Below, piece by piece: positions 1 through 9,150 of a stretch of 13,203 bases of DNA. Each line of letters starts with the position of its first letter. Within the stretch, counting starts at the first letter, position 1. The notes below the pieces were generated by a model. The model was not told the origin of the DNA, ran no database searches, and saw only the letters and a program-made list of their open reading frames with translations. A program made the translations under genes and the position numbers. Origin of the DNA: Larix sibirica (lineage: Eukaryota; Streptophyta; Pinopsida; Pinales; Pinaceae); contig NWUY0300048299.1 in assembly GCA_004151065.3 (NCBI GenBank), positions 1 through 13,203 of the forward strand, written 5' to 3'.

Positions 1-2940
1 TTAACATATGAATTAAGCTATGATGTCTACATATTGAATTATGTATCTTTGTTTTAAAATACCTAATGGAAAATGATAATCAATGTCTTTTATTATGGGT
101 ATTTTATTGTTGTATCTCTCTATAAATTTCATTGTATATTGGAATGCGACTTAAGTATGGTAAAATCGATGGATCCCTGGGTAAATTTTATTTATGGTTT
201 CAATTTAACTTGGTAAATCCATGTGGGATTTATGAAAATTACATTTTAGTATAATATCATAATAGTTCGCATGAACGAGATCAAATCGAAACCTTGTAAA
301 TACATTATATTCCCTATTGATATTCCAAGTCTAGATATTGGAATTAATTCATATTGAATCAATGAAGTAAACTAAGTTTTAGTAGATCTCAATGTTACAC
401 AGAGTCTCAACAAATGCAACGTTATATAATGAAGAAGTTTGTCCCTTTTTCATTTATGTTTTGTATTTAATCCTTATACCTGCATCACAAGGATTTTTGG
501 CCATAGACGCACTTGGATCAATCCTTTTGAAGTTCGTTATGTTGTTTGGTAAGGATCAATCTCATTCAATTACAGAATATATGTAGTCGTTGTGTTTACA
601 TAGGACCTTGAGCATTTACACAGAAAAATGGTACATTATTGAAAAGCGATTAATATAATAAGAAGGAAATGGGTAAATATTATATGGATTCGACCTCATT
701 TCGAGATCTAAAACTTCCTGATAGTATGAGATCACCATTTCTTTTAGTATATAATTACAATTTTTATTAAAAATGATAGCAATGACATGATCCCTGTTTC
801 GAATAACCTTTATCCAGGAACTGATATTGTGATATCGGGATCGAACTCGTTTAATTTGTTAAAACACTAATTTAATACCTAATCGTTAGTCAATCTCTGT
901 GGTTTACAGATTTTTATCTAAAATATAATATTTTTATAATACAAAGGATTGAATCTCCGTATGTGTTTCTTGTCAAATCGAATTCTCTGTTAATATAATC
1001 CTTTTATGAAATACTTGGTCAAAACTCGAGATCAATCATCTGTACACAATGTGCGAAGAATGATTCTCTGAAAATATATCCTGAGGTTTAATCCTACTTA
1101 ATTGAACACATGCGAAATGTGTTTACTGAGAAAAATAAAGAATCAAAGCCTGTAGCTTACCCCTTACACTAGATTGACACAAGATCAAGATCTCTATATC
1201 AATCTCTTGACATGATTATGATTACTTCTAAAAAATATTATTTATGGATTGGGTTCATCCATTATCACATCTTTGAAAGGGGCATAATAATAATAATGCT
1301 ATGAAATCGAAATTATAGTGTTCTTGAACGATAACACCAGAATTGGAAATCTGAAATAAATATCTATTTCGATGAGAAACACAGGTTTGGAATAGGAGGT
1401 TGGTAAAAAACTTGTTATGAGTAAAATTAATTCAAACCATCAATTTTGATAGGAATCAAAACCTCTATTAACCATTCCGTTGATTATTAACATTAACCTT
1501 GTCATCACTAGTGTACAACGTGTCAATGCTCTCATATCGAGTAAATCATAGTAATCAGTTTATAGTTGTTAAGTCTCAATTTTCCATAACATCAGTAGAG
1601 TCCGCTATCAATTAACACATTGTAAACTTTGCATGTCGTGGTGTCATGGGAATCACTAGAAACAATCCATTTGTATAGAATTTAGGAATGAAGCGTTATC
1701 ACTTTTGATAGCTCTTCGAACTATGTTGAATTCCCTCTAATAATCTGGGAAGGTTATAGCTATCATGTTGTTAGGGACTAATAGAAATATCCTTCAATAT
1801 CGTCCTTGTGTCTATTTCCAAACATTGCAATCCTTATAATAGTTACTTTGTTACTATTGGAAATTTAGGGGCTATCGAAGTGTATCAATTGGAGCCTGGA
1901 ATCTAGGTCCACGATGAAGGATAGATTATGTATGGAGCAGTCTGTGTATGATCACTATAGGTTGTAACAAATAAATTAGTGATACTAAATACCGGGATTG
2001 TAGAGTTAGTGTTTTTCTATTAACATATATATAAGTTAATGAATAGAGTAAATTACACCTCACATCTTATTTAAATAGTGGTTTAGTTAGTATATGAATA
2101 CTAACATGGGAATGCTTAATATGTGGATACTAACAAAAGTTGGTTTAAATACATACAACTACCCTTGAATGAAAAGACTAATAACCAGAAGAAAATTGTG
2201 GGTTGGAACATGATGGTGGATAAAAAGACCCCATAAGAATATATAAGTAAGAGGATACAATTCGGAATTTGGAATTATGTTTGAATATGTGAACTCACAA
2301 GATTTATTATGGTTCCTTTGGTAATGATTATCAAAGAGAATAGTATAGGTGTTTGTTTTTTTATGTGATTTATGATAAGGCTATGTAATGATCCAATTAC
2401 TTAGAGAGACCCTGGTATGTAATATTAAGCATTTATGAATAAATTCTAGAGAAATCTTTAAGAAGAAGAAGAGGGTGGTTATATCTATGTGTGTGTGTGC
2501 GTGTATTAAAGAGTAATTTTGAATTATTGGAATACCATTGGGGTTATAATCATATGGTTGATTTTCTTAAATATTGATGAATATTAGTAAACCAATTATG
2601 ATTATGGTAGAGTTATGTAATTAATTTTACATGTGAGTAGGATGAAAGTTTTAAATTTTTTCAAAAACAAATTAGTATTTCCGGGTTCATAATTTGGATT
2701 CGTTACAATCTGGCTCATGTTTGCAATGCATAAACTAGACGTTAACACTTGTATAAAAGAAGTTTTGTAAAAAAATATCCATGAAATTCTGAATGAGTAC
2801 ATTATAAAAGAAATTATTGTCTGAATCTTCAATGTAAAATTTATAAGAAAAGAAGGATTGGCTGATTATTTCAAAACATAATTTTCTTTGAATAATAAAA
2901 TAGCTTAGTAAAATGGTTCCGTGAATACAAAATACATATG
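1..2940. other. Anonymous AT-rich non-coding DNA
   Basis: No gene is supported here. The longest plus-strand frame (392-586, 64 codons) is hydrophobic, has no recognisable motif and is flanked by stops in all frames. A minus-strand frame at 2602-2832 is similarly unremarkable. I looked for reverse-transcriptase and integrase motifs, tRNA-like B boxes and primer-binding sites such as TGGTATCAGAGC, and saw none. The only local structures are a short TG microsatellite near 2490 and a small 7-bp-arm hairpin at 1105-1123 (AACACAT ... ATGTGTT). The stretch probably consists of old, decayed repeats or ordinary intergenic DNA. Confidence 0.6.
2488..2504. repeat. Short TG/GT microsatellite
   Basis: An alternating TG run is interrupted once by a C (TGTGTGTGTGTGCGTGT). 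It lies just right of a short purine-rich AAG-type run (about 2459-2472). It is a simple-sequence repeat with no evident function. Confidence 0.8.
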
Positions 2941-2966
2941 TCTAGAGAGACAATGTCGTAATTTAA

Positions 2967-2986
2967 AAAGGATCCGTTGATCCTTT
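2967..2986. repeat. Inverted repeat AAAGGATC-CGTT-GATCCTTT
   Basis: Two perfect 8-bp arms flank a 4-base centre. This is the leftmost member of a family of GGATC/GATCC palindromes also found at 3158, 3491, 4640 and 7139. Confidence 0.75.
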
Positions 2987-3157
2987 CAATTGACCTATTT
3001 TTAGGTAGATCCTTATGAGAAAACTAAGAAGGAAAGGTATTGTCTGACTCTTCTACGTTAATTTTGATGATAACGGAATGACCACATGATCCTTCTAAAA
3101 TATATCATTTCTCTAGGAGAATATAATATTAGAGTAGAGAGGATTGAACTGAAAAAG

Positions 3158-3175
3158 AAGGATCGAACAATCCTT
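3158..3175. repeat. Inverted repeat AAGGAT-CGAACA-ATCCTT
   Basis: Two 6-bp arms flank a 6-base centre. It is followed by TTCATTAGATCAACC and a CGGTGAATCCATCGTTTTT segment. That segment resembles the GGTAGATTCATCATTTT segment following the palindrome at 3491, which supports membership of the same module family. Confidence 0.65.
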
Positions 3176-3490
3176 TCATTAGATCAACCTTTTTCGGTGA
3201 ATCCATCGTTTTTATAGATACTACCAATATTGTTTCGAAAAATAGAGAATCAAGCCTTCCCATCGTTACTAGAAATATATTGGAAAACCAATATCCTTTC
3301 CTTTCCATATGAGAACACTAATAAAAATATATCCTATCTGAATTTTTAATATTACATATATGATGAAGAATGTATCAAATGGTCTTTAGAATTTTTTGTG
3401 TGTTTATAAACGAACATAATATCATAGAAGGATATTTTAGTGTGTGCTCTATAGATATGGTTTCTAAGACCATATACTGAATTAAAAATT

Positions 3491-3508
3491 AAGGATCGGC
3501 CGATCCTT
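3491..3508. repeat. Perfect 18-bp palindrome AAGGATCGGCCGATCCTT
   Basis: The sequence equals its own reverse complement over all 18 bases. It sits at the same place in unit 1 as the near-palindrome at 4640 in unit 2, and is followed by a conserved CACTTTTTGGTAGATTCATC segment. A protein-binding site or a replication- or structure-prone site is conceivable, but the sequence alone shows only the symmetry. Confidence 0.85.
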
Positions 3509-3658
3509 TCATCGGAATCACTTTTTGGTAGATTCATCATTTTAGAGGATGACATTGAGGCTTAAAAAATATAGAATAAGGATTTCACACCATCATTAAA
3601 TATGTGTTGTCTCACTTTCTTGTTTCCTTTCTGCATTGTCAAACTCCATGATAAAAAA

Positions 3659-3676
3659 AGGATTGGTCGACCCTTC
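3659..3676. repeat. GGTCGACC-centred motif in unit 1
   Basis: AAGGATTGGTCGACCCTT contains a perfect 8-bp GGTCGACC core and outer AAGG/CCTT symmetry. Unit 2 has a diverged counterpart (AAGGATCAATCGACCGTT, near 4807 and 7306). It appears to be another member of the same short-motif family as the GGATCG palindromes and the minisatellite. Confidence 0.5.
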
Positions 3677-4238
3677 CAAAAAATATCATAATTTGAGATA
3701 CAACAAGGTCGGGGACAAATTATTTGGTGAACTAATTTAAATATTCTCGAGAATGGATCAAAATTTCTTTCCAATAGTTCAATTTGGACGGAGAATATGA
3801 TATTCTAAAAAATCCCTATCATTCCAACAATGTATATTTGGAAGACTTAAATCCAATATATGGATAAATATTGAATAGGTATTCTGGGTATTCTCACCCA
3901 TTGCGACATCAACTAAGATATTTTTTTTAACGAAAACTGTGTATGTCGATGGAAGTATCGGCTGATCCTTCTATGTGATTAAACTATTGAATATAGGATA
4001 CTTTCGATAATGCTAAACCGACGCTTAGGATGTAAAAATAGTTCTTAGCATAATCAATTAAAAGACTCTACCATATTACCTTGCCTCAGTGCTTTAGAAC
4101 TCTATGTTGGAGGATTCATCCTCTAAATCTTATACAAAAATTAGTCATGGAGGATGGTTCGGTCGATCAATTGATTGGATGCCTATGGTAATATAAGTGT
4201 CTGTCAACCTATCATCCGAGTTTCTATCATGGAGTATG

Positions 4239-4402
4239 TGGCAGTCGTCTCTTCTACGTATACTTAGTAATACAGGGAAGGTCGGTCGTCCATTCTATGT
4301 ATACTCAATAATAAAGGAAAGGTTGTCCATCCCTTCTCCATGTACTTAGTGATACATGAAAGTTCGGCCATCCCTTCTACGTATACACGGTGATACATGA
4401 AA
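4239..4402. repeat. 41-bp minisatellite at the end of unit 1, four copies
   Basis: Four successive 41-bp units start at 4239, 4280, 4321 and 4362. Typical landmarks in each are GGTCGGCC, then (T)CCCTTCTA, YGTATACT, and AGTGATACATGAAA. The units differ from each other at many positions, so the array is old. A minus-strand open frame across it (4264-4467) arises from the repeat and is not a credible gene. A matching array lies at the end of unit 2 in allele B (7895-8097). Confidence 0.8.
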
Positions 4403-4409
4403 CTTCGAC

Positions 4410-5317
4410 CATCGTTACTAGCAATGTATTGGAAAACCAATCTCCTTTCCTTTCCATATGAGAACATTAGTAAAAATATATCCTATTTGACTTTTCAATA
4501 TTAGATATATGACGAAGAATGTATCATATGGTATTTAGAATTGTTTTTGGGTTTCTAAACAAACACAATATCGTAGAAGTATAGTTTAGTGTGTGCACTA
4601 TACATATGGTTGCTAAGACCATATACTGAATGAAAAATTAAGGATCGACCGATCCTTTCATAAGAATCACTTTTTTGGTAGATTCATCATTTTAGTGGAT
4701 GACATTGAGGATTCAAAAATATAGAATAAGGATTTGACACCATCATTAAATATGTGTCGTCTCACTTTCTTGTTTCCTTTCCACTTTGTCAAAATCCATG
4801 ATAAAGAAAGGATCAATCGACCGTTCCAAAACATATCATATTTGGGATACAACAAGGTTGGGGACAGATTGTTTGGTAAACTAATTTAAAATATTCTTGA
4901 GAATCGATCAACCTTTCTTTCCAATAGTTCAATTTGGACAGAAAATCTGATATTCTAAAAAATCTCTGTCATTCTAACAATGAATATTTAGAATATTTAA
5001 ATCCAATAAATGGATAAATATTGAACAGGTCTTCTCGGTATTCTCACCCATTGTGACATCAACTAAGATAGTTATGTTAATCAACATTGTGTATGCCGAT
5101 GGAAGTATCGACCGATCCTTCTATTTGATTAACCTATTGAAGATATAATACTTTCAATAATGCTAAACCAATGCTTAGGACATAAAAAAAGGCCGTATCA
5201 TTATCAATTAAGAAGTATCGACCGCTACTTTTACCTTTTCTTAGTGCTTGAGAACTCTACGTTGGAGGATTCATCCTCTAAATATGATACAAAAATTATG
5301 TCATGGAGGATGGCTCA
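4410..5317. repeat. 1.15-kb tandem repeat, unit 2, allele A, truncated
   Basis: The second unit starts at the CATCGTTACTAG landmark and follows unit 1 to about GGAGGATGGCTCA, where it stops abruptly at 5317. The corresponding allele B unit (6909-8097) continues through the GCCGATCAATCG segment and the minisatellite, as unit 1 does. The shorter form is therefore best read as a deletion in allele A. Its first part, to 4947, is identical to 6909-7446. From 4948 on it differs from allele B by about 15 substitutions and an indel in 370 bp. Confidence 0.75.
4640..4657. repeat. Near-perfect palindrome AAGGATCG-AC-CGATCCTT
   Basis: Two perfect 8-bp arms surround a 2-base centre. It occupies the same place in unit 2 as the perfect palindrome at 3491 in unit 1, about 1149 bp away. 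The arms are conserved while the centre differs. Confidence 0.8.
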
Positions 5318-6090
5318 TAATTAAGGACCGTTCTAGGTCATCATAATTCGCAGTGTCCTTTACTTCAAACTAAATGACTCATTTATTATAATTTAAATTA
5401 TATTTGTGGCATGCTGACTGTTATTGTTTCGAGGAAGCAAACTTCTAAGCTCAATGATTCAAGGTGTAAACATAGCCATCCTACAGTCACCGGTTTGGTG
5501 AGAACTCTTCATCCATGAAAGATGCACTGTAGGAAATTATGTTGGAGGTATGCTCATTGTCTACCGACCCTAAATTATGCACCCTTTTCCGTCGTTTCGT
5601 CGATCGACGTCCCTACAACACCCATATCAGTGACTTAGCTCATTCGTTACAAAAATATCTTGAGCACTGAGATTTATTTGATAGTAATGCACTTCTTAAA
5701 GTACTAGGATCATAACAGATCATACCAACATATTAAGAGATGAGGCTTGAGAGTGATCACGAGGATTTAATTTGTATAAAATTGTATAAATTTACATAAA
5801 CTGAAGGGTGTGAAAGAGACAAAGACACCTGTCAAAAATGTATTGTAAGAAACTATTCATTTCACAAGCATATGGAATAATTTGAAATTCTAGGCCTGTA
5901 GTGCCTATGATATCTATAATTAACTCAATGATACTTTTTTGAGGTCCAAGTTGGTAGGGTGCAAGCACCAAGCGCTTTCGCTCTATTATTCTGCTACTCC
6001 CCAAACAGGAATGACCAAAGTTGACTTAGACTTTCTCATATTAGTTACATGATAGTCTATAGTAACTTAGTTGGTAATTTGTTGGGTGTA
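5318..6090. other. Right-hand flank of the repeat, allele A
   Basis: This non-coding sequence is joined directly to truncated unit 2. It corresponds to 9151-9975 of allele B but lacks 51 bp at the GGTCATC join near 5337-5340. Scattered substitutions separate the copies up to about 5704. From 5705 to 6090 the copy is identical to 9590-9975. A 70-codon minus-strand frame (5792-6004), identical in the other copy, has no recognisable domain, promoter or homologue that I know. Its perfect conservation is explained by the duplicated assembly flank rather than by selection. Confidence 0.6.
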
Positions 6091-6091
6091 N
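6091..6091. other. Single-N assembly join 1
   Basis: The only ambiguous base in this part of the window separates the end of one copy of the locus (…TTGGGTGTA) from the start of another (TCATTAAATATG…). The left sequence continues properly at 9976, and the right sequence is properly preceded by 3592. The N therefore marks a join of overlapping sequence rather than a genomic boundary. Confidence 0.9.
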
Positions 6092-6908
6092 TCATTAAAT
6101 ATGTGTTGTCTCACTTTCTTGTTTCCTTTCTGCATTGTCAAACTCCATGATAAAAAAAGGATTGGTCGACCCTTCCAAAAAATATCATAATTTGAGATAC
6201 AACAAGGTCGGGGACAAATTATTTGGTGAACTAATTTAAATATTCTCGAGAATGGATCAAAATTTCTTTCCAATAGTTCAATTTGGACGGAGAATATGAT
6301 ATTCTAAAAAATCCCTATCATTCCAACAATGTATATTTGGAAGACTTAAATCCAATATATGGATAAATATTGAATAGGTATTCTGGGTATTCTCACCCAT
6401 TGCGACATCAACTAAGATATTTTTTTTAACGAAAACTGTGTATGTCGATGGAAGTATCGGCTGATCCTTCTATGTGATTAAACTATTGAATATAGGATAC
6501 TTTCGATAATGCTAAACCGACGCTTAGGATGTAAAAATAGTTCTTAGCATAATCAATTAAAAGACTCTACCATATTACCTTGCCTCAGTGCTTTAGAACT
6601 CTATGTTGGAGGATTCATCCTCTAAATCTTATACAAAAATTAGTCATGGAGGATGGTTCGGTCGATCAATTGATTGGATGCCTATGGTAATATAAGTGTC
6701 TGTCAACCTATCATCCGAGTTTCTATCATGGAGTATGTGGCAGTCGTCTCTTCTACGTATACTTAGTAATACAGGGAAGGTCGGTCGTCCATTCTATGTA
6801 TACTCAATAATAAAGGAAAGGTTGTCCATCCCTTCTCCATGTACTTAGTGATACATGAAAGTTCGGCCATCCCTTCTACGTATACACGGTGATACATGAA
6901 ACTTCGAC
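6092..6908. repeat. Second assembly copy of unit 1, right part
   Basis: The sequence is identical to 3593-4409 at a constant offset of 2499 bp, including the minisatellite (here 6738-6901) and the GGTCGACC motif (here 6158-6175). No difference was found by eye. It is most likely the same DNA written twice. Confidence 0.85.
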
Positions 6909-7138
6909 CATCGTTACTAGCAATGTATTGGAAAACCAATCTCCTTTCCTTTCCATATGAGAACATTAGTAAAAATATATCCTATTTGACTTTTCAATAT
7001 TAGATATATGACGAAGAATGTATCATATGGTATTTAGAATTGTTTTTGGGTTTCTAAACAAACACAATATCGTAGAAGTATAGTTTAGTGTGTGCACTAT
7101 ACATATGGTTGCTAAGACCATATACTGAATGAAAAATT

Positions 7139-7156
7139 AAGGATCGACCGATCCTT
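7139..7156. repeat. Near-perfect palindrome, second assembly copy
   Basis: AAGGATCG-AC-CGATCCTT is identical to 4640-4657 at the 2499-bp offset. It probably represents the same genomic site. Confidence 0.8.
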
Positions 7157-7894
7157 TCATAAGAATCACTTTTTTGGTAGATTCATCATTTTAGTGGATG
7201 ACATTGAGGATTCAAAAATATAGAATAAGGATTTGACACCATCATTAAATATGTGTCGTCTCACTTTCTTGTTTCCTTTCCACTTTGTCAAAATCCATGA
7301 TAAAGAAAGGATCAATCGACCGTTCCAAAACATATCATATTTGGGATACAACAAGGTTGGGGACAGATTGTTTGGTAAACTAATTTAAAATATTCTTGAG
7401 AATCGATCAACCTTTCTTTCCAATAGTTCAATTTGGACAGAAAATCCGATATTCTAAAAAATCTCTATCATTCTAACAATGAATATTTAGAAGATTTAAA
7501 TCCAATATATGGATAAATATTGAACAGGTCTTCTCAGTATTGTCACCCATTGCGACATCAACTAAGATAGTTATGTTAATCAACATTGTGTATGCCGACG
7601 GAAGTATCGACCGATCCTTCTATTTGATTAACCTATTGAAGAAATTAAAACTTTCAATAATGCTAAACCAACGCTTAGGACATAAAAAAAGGCTGTATCA
7701 TTATCAATTAAGAAGTATCGACTGCCACTTTTACCTTGTCTTAGTGCTTGAGAACTCTACGCTGGAGGATTCATCCTCTAAATATGATACAAAAATTATG
7801 TCATGGAGGATGGCTCAGCCGATCAATCGAATGGATGTCTATGGTAAGCTAATTGTTTTCCGACCTATCGTCCGTATTTCTATCATGGAGGATG

Positions 7895-8097
7895 TGGTGG
7901 CCATCTCTTCTACATATACTTAGTAATATAGGGAAGTTTGGTCAATCGTACCTTCTATGTATACTTAGTAATAAAGGAAAGGTCGATCATCCCTTCTCTG
8001 TATACTCAATGATACATGAAAGGTCGAGCATCCCTTCTACATATACTCAATGATACATGAGAGGTTGGTCGTCCCTTTTATGTATACTCTTATAATT
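7895..8097. repeat. 41-bp minisatellite at the end of unit 2, about five copies
   Basis: Units start at 7895 (41 bp), 7936 (45 bp, with four extra bases), 7981 (41 bp), 8022 (41 bp) and 8063 (partial). They share the landmarks of the unit 1 array: GGTCGATC/GGTCGAGC, CATCCCTTCTA, TATACTCAATGATACATGA. The array differs from that of unit 1 in copy number and sequence. The sequence turns abruptly AT-rich after TATACTC near 8090. Confidence 0.75.
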
Positions 8098-9150
8098 TAG
8101 ATTAAATTTAATATAAAATAGACTTTAATTTTCTTTGTTTTCATTAATGGGTTATGTGGAATTCTTTAATTACATGTAATCACATTATTAAGAGTTGTAC
8201 CAAATGATTAAGACGGTATGGCCATTGCAATTTCCTTTAATGATATAGAATCGCTCTTGACAATAATAATATGTGTTCGAGTACTAGGACGATTACTAAT
8301 TTAAATAAAAAAAAATTGTTTTGGACTAATTGTAGAACAAGTAGACTAGACACTCTTGTTAATTTTTTATATAATAAATTTAAGGTCCTGGAGGGAAATA
8401 GTGATCGGACCTCAAGTATTACAAAAATTTCTAATATACAAGGCATAGTCGGCCCTGACCCCTAATGTCGTGGAACCAAAACACCGATAATACAATTTTT
8501 TTTAATCTATGAAGCCTGTGAACATGTGCGACTGAACACATTTTAATTACAAACTGACTCATTGAAAAGGTATAATAACTAAGTGCCCAGTGTCGAATAA
8601 ACTTATTAACAAAAATATTAGGTGAATATGTTTAATATCCACATGAGAAAACCTATTACAAACTATTACAACAATATAACTAATTGGATGCTAATAAAAA
8701 TTATCTTAGACAATGAAGTACTATAGAGAGTCTATCACTCTATTAAAAGAAGTCAACCAAAAAATAGTCAGGTTACACCAAAATTGCACACAATCTCTAT
8801 TAGCCAATACATGGTGGATTGACATCTAAAGTACTTACAGATGGTTAGTACGATCATAATTTAAGACTGGTAAGCTTAAGTTACTTAGTTATGGAGTATG
8901 TCGATCAACTAACTCCACGTTAGGCCTAGAATTTGGCGTTATACATGACGTTCTTTCCTTGTAATTGATATGTATTAAACTATAACCATATTTAAAATCC
9001 AATTTATATTAGGAATAAGTCCAAATTTAATGAAATCAGGGTTAGATTTAGATTTAGTTTAAATTAACTTAAAGTCAAGAGGATTTAATTTTATTAATTG
9101 TTGGATACAACGTTAAGATATTTATAATTATAGTCACTGGTCTTCAATAA
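8098..9150. other. AT-rich non-coding segment, allele B only
   Basis: No gene, RNA or mobile-element signature is visible. Frames at 8271-8465 (plus) and 8237-8446 (minus) overlap on opposite strands, are about 65 codons long and carry no motif I recognise. The tail, about 8990-9130, is particularly A/T-rich with TTTAAATT-type words. Confidence 0.5.

Larger units (their letters stand above)
2941..3260. repeat. Degenerate fragments of the local palindrome repeat family
   Basis: This block precedes the first clear 1.15-kb unit and contains two weaker versions of a module that recurs inside the units. The module is an AAGGATC ... GATCCTT inverted repeat followed by CATT/CAAT, then a GGTAGATC- or GGTGAATC-like stretch. 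The copies lie at about 2967-3010 and 3158-3215. A TCTGACTCTTCTACGTTAAT segment near 3044 resembles the GATCCTTCTA segments inside the units. I infer older, more diverged material of the same repeat family. I could not align it as a full unit. Confidence 0.45.
3261..4409. repeat. 1.15-kb tandem repeat, unit 1
   Basis: The unit begins with CATCGTTACTAG and is followed about 1149 bp later by a second unit beginning with the same words at 4410. Long parts match closely by eye, roughly 85-90 percent over the first 340 bp. Shared landmarks include GGAAAACCAAT, TTTCCTTTCCATATGAGAACA, CTAAGACCATATACTGAAT and an AAGGATCG palindrome. The unit ends in a 41-bp minisatellite. It has no coding potential that I trust, because its frames are short and shift between units. 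Its right part (3593-4409) is repeated without change at 6092-6908, owing to the apparent assembly duplication. Confidence 0.75.
6909..8097. repeat. 1.15-kb tandem repeat, unit 2, allele B, full length
   Basis: This is the complete form of unit 2. It runs from the CATCGTTACTAG landmark through the GGATCG palindrome (7139-7156) and the GATCCTTCTA segment (near 7613), and ends with the minisatellite. Up to 7446 it is identical to the allele A copy, and after that about 4 percent diverged from it until allele A breaks off. The 7540-7923 plus-strand frame (127 codons) is a chance frame. It crosses repeat landmarks, and its reading frame is not preserved in unit 1 or in allele A. Confidence 0.7.
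7818..9150. other. 1333-bp segment present in allele B, absent from allele A
   Basis: Aligning 5311-5330 with the other copy shows that allele A passes from TGGCTCA (7811-7817) straight to TAATTAAGG (9151 onward). Only a single A is shared at the join. I see no terminal inverted repeats or target-site duplication at the ends of the segment, so it does not look like an inserted transposon. Its left part also continues repeat unit 2 in the way unit 1 continues. Deletion from allele A by end joining is therefore the simpler reading. Confidence 0.75.

Noticed and set aside
392-586. Hydrophobic 64-codon plus-strand frame as a small membrane protein
   Set aside because: AT-rich plant DNA readily gives hydrophobic frames. 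No homologous motif, gene structure or second copy supports it.
2041-2180. GAGTAAATTACACCTCAC near 2045, reminiscent of the ends of some plant miniature transposons
   Set aside because: No matching inverted terminal sequence or target-site duplication was found nearby.
4264-4467. Repetitive 67-codon minus-strand frame over the 41-bp minisatellite (also 6763-6966)
   Set aside because: 41 is not a multiple of three, so successive units are read in different frames. This is a by-product of the repeat, not a repeat protein.
5792-6004. 70-codon minus-strand frame, perfectly conserved at 9677-9889
   Set aside because: The conservation is explained by the identical duplicated flank of the assembly bubble. 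There is no known domain, and the neighbouring frames are full of stops.
3491-7156. CRISPR-like array or regularly spaced dyads
   Set aside because: The palindromes are irregularly spaced (about 190 to 1150 bp), have no spacer pattern, and sit in what looks like plant nuclear DNA.
7540-7923. 127-codon plus-strand open frame, the longest in the window
   Set aside because: It lies entirely inside repeat unit 2 and crosses the minisatellite start. It is not conserved as a frame in unit 1 or allele A and has no recognisable domain.
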